From positions 1 to 6,408 of the forward strand of contig WGFF01000259.1 of assembly GCA_015492355.1 (NCBI GenBank): a stretch of 6,408 bases of DNA, given 5' to 3'. The notes under the pieces were generated by a model, which searched no databases, was not told the origin of the DNA, and saw nothing but the letters and a program-made list of their open reading frames with translations. Source of the stretch: Deltaproteobacteria bacterium (lineage in GTDB: Bacteria; Desulfobacterota; GWC2-55-46; S146-73). Below, in pieces: positions 5,322 to 6,408 of this stretch (within the stretch, counting starts at the first letter, position 1; the number at the start of each line of letters is the position of its first letter). The position numbers and the translations under genes were made by a program.

Positions 5322-6317
5322 ATGAAGAAGACCTATCAGGAAAAGACCCTGTGGAACTTCCTCTGTGCCATATTTATGTCGGTTGTGCTCTTTGTTGTTA
5401 TAAGCATAGCCCTCCACTACGGTCTTACGGATCTGCTCGGACTTACGGTTGTGGCAAGGGATGCCCTTCTCTGCTGTAGGACACTCTTTTCATGGTGTCT
5501 TGTCAGTCCCCTGATGTTAAAGACCGTGGTCCCATGGGTAGGCATCGGTATTATACTTGCGGGGTTTGTCAGGGCTACATGGAGGGCTGCACGGGCTATA
5601 CTCATATCGAGGAGGTTTTTGAGAAGCCTCCACAATCTCCCCATAGAGAGATTTCCTGAGATCAGGGGGCTTTCAGAGAGGTACAGAACAGGTATAATCC
5701 CCTTCGAGGATAGGGTCATAAGAACAGCCTTTACCGCGGGTATTTTTAGACCCACTGTCCATATCTCAACAGGGCTCATGGAGGGTCTTACACCTGAAGA
5801 GCTGAGGGCAGTGGTACTCCATGAGATACACCATGCTGTCAACAGAGATCCCCTGAGACTGTTCGTCCTATCTTTTATAAGGGATGCGTTCTTTTTCCTC
5901 CCCCTGGGACGTTATCTCATGGATTCGTTCCATGTCCACAAGGAGCTCTCTGCGGATGAGGGTGTGGTGAGTGTAACAGGGAGACCCTTTGACCTTGCTA
6001 CCGCCATACTCAAGATGGTCAGGATGCAGTGCTCACCCATCCCTGCTCATATTCCTGCTGTTGGGGGGATGGAGCTCGTTGAGAAGAGGGTCAGGACCCT
6101 TCTGGAGGACGATACCAGGAGGGATAGACCGCCACGGTGTATGGTGGTACTTACAGGGATGGTCATGGCTATACTGGTTTTTACGCTCGTCCTTCCCATC
6201 CATGCAGGCACCCAGAGGATGGAAAGATGCAACCATGAGTACTGCCTTTCTGGTGACAGGATATGCCCGAGTGATATAGATGACTGTGAAAGGGCATGTG
6301 AGGAGATGGAAAAGTGA
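5322..6317 (+). CDS. M56-family (BlaR1/MecR1-like) membrane metalloprotease with Cys-rich tail
   Basis: A 331-residue inner-membrane zinc protease predicted to inactivate the adjacent BlaI-type repressor. Hydrophobic segments are at about 10-33 and 69-86, with a possible one between. The gluzincin domain follows with HISTGLMEGLTPEELRAVVLHEIHHAVNRDP. The HExxH ligands are His167, Glu168 (catalytic base) and His171, and KELSADE supplies the likely third ligand Glu208. A hydrophobic helix at 178-200 lies between them. The final membrane helix is about 273-295 (VVLTGMVMAILVFTLVLPIH). The 37-residue tail after it should be extracytoplasmic and contains Cys303, 308, 315, 322 and 326 plus His305. 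BlaR1 and MecR1 instead have a penicillin-binding sensor of about 250 residues here, so beta-lactam sensing is unlikely. The open frame extends upstream to 4956, but that part overlaps the repressor and has no family match. Confidence 0.88.
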   Translation: MKKTYQEKTLWNFLCAIFMSVVLFVVISIALHYGLTDLLGLTVVARDALLCCRTLFSWCLVSPLMLKTVVPWVGIGIILAGFVRATWRAARAILISRRFLRSLHNLPIERFPEIRGLSERYRTGIIPFEDRVIRTAFTAGIFRPTVHISTGLMEGLTPEELRAVVLHEIHHAVNRDPLRLFVLSFIRDAFFFLPLGRYLMDSFHVHKELSADEGVVSVTGRPFDLATAILKMVRMQCSPIPAHIPAVGGMELVEKRVRTLLEDDTRRDRPPRCMVVLTGMVMAILVFTLVLPIHAGTQRMERCNHEYCLSGDRICPSDIDDCERACEEMEK

Positions 6318-6349
6318 AAGGTAATGGGTATCTTTTTCGGACTAAATCC

Positions 6350-6385
6350 TGAGGGAAACCCCTTTTGTAAAAGGGGTTTCCCTCA
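6350..6385. repeat. Perfect 17-bp inverted repeat
   Basis: The arms at 6350-6366 and 6369-6385 (TGAGGGAAACCCCTTTT and its exact complement) are separated only by GT. The repeat starts 33 nt after the protease stop. No T tract follows on either strand, so it is not a canonical intrinsic terminator, although the RNA hairpin would be very stable and could end or protect the transcript. The following bases (CTCCCTTCCCCAAAACTTTT) echo the composition of the arm, which suggests a dispersed intergenic repeat. Confidence 0.8.
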
Positions 6386-6408
6386 AACTCCCTTCCCCAA
6401 AACTTTTA

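Overview
The window looks like chromosome from a Gram-negative bacterium. It encodes the end of a CzcA-type RND efflux pump, a lipopolysaccharide-type heptosyltransferase (GT9), a UDP-glucose dehydrogenase, two CCA-encoding tRNAs and a BlaI/BlaR-type regulator pair. Codon use is rich in ATA (Ile) and AGG/AGA (Arg) at moderate GC, which suggests a Nitrospirota or Desulfobacterota-like lineage. That placement is a weak inference, because no marker gene is present.

Layout. (1) 1-691, plus strand: the C-terminal end of a CzcA/CusA-family heavy-metal RND pump, followed 15 nt later by a divergent PII signalling protein of the efflux-linked 'PII-NG' type. (2) 745-3249, minus strand: a two-gene operon made of a GT9 glycosyltransferase and then UDP-glucose 6-dehydrogenase (surface polysaccharide or LPS), with a very good sigma70-type promoter at 3326-3355. 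(3) 3404-4322, minus strand: tRNA-Met(CAT) with its own consensus-like promoter, preceded by a small exported TolB-N/FlgO-like protein whose GTG start lies inside the end of a thioredoxin-fold [2Fe-2S] ferredoxin gene. (4) 4323-4712: a 299-nt region with hairpins and direct repeats but no convincing gene, then tRNA-Ser(GCT) on the minus strand. (5) 4879-6317, plus strand: a BlaI/MecI-type repressor and an M56 (BlaR1/MecR1-like) membrane metalloprotease. The window ends with a perfect 17-bp inverted repeat.

How the genes work together. The BlaI-M56 pair has the sequence hallmarks of a self-regulated signal-transduction cassette. A perfect 7-4-7 palindrome with TAC-N4-GTA geometry overlaps the -10 box just upstream of the repressor, and the spacing implies a leaderless mRNA. 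The protease lacks a penicillin-binding sensor domain and instead ends in a 37-residue tail with five cysteines after its last membrane helix. It may therefore sense a metal or redox signal rather than a beta-lactam. The PII protein next to CzcA has lost the uridylylated tyrosine and several ligand-binding residues of classical GlnB/GlnK, so it probably does something other than nitrogen control. No mobile element or CRISPR array was seen.
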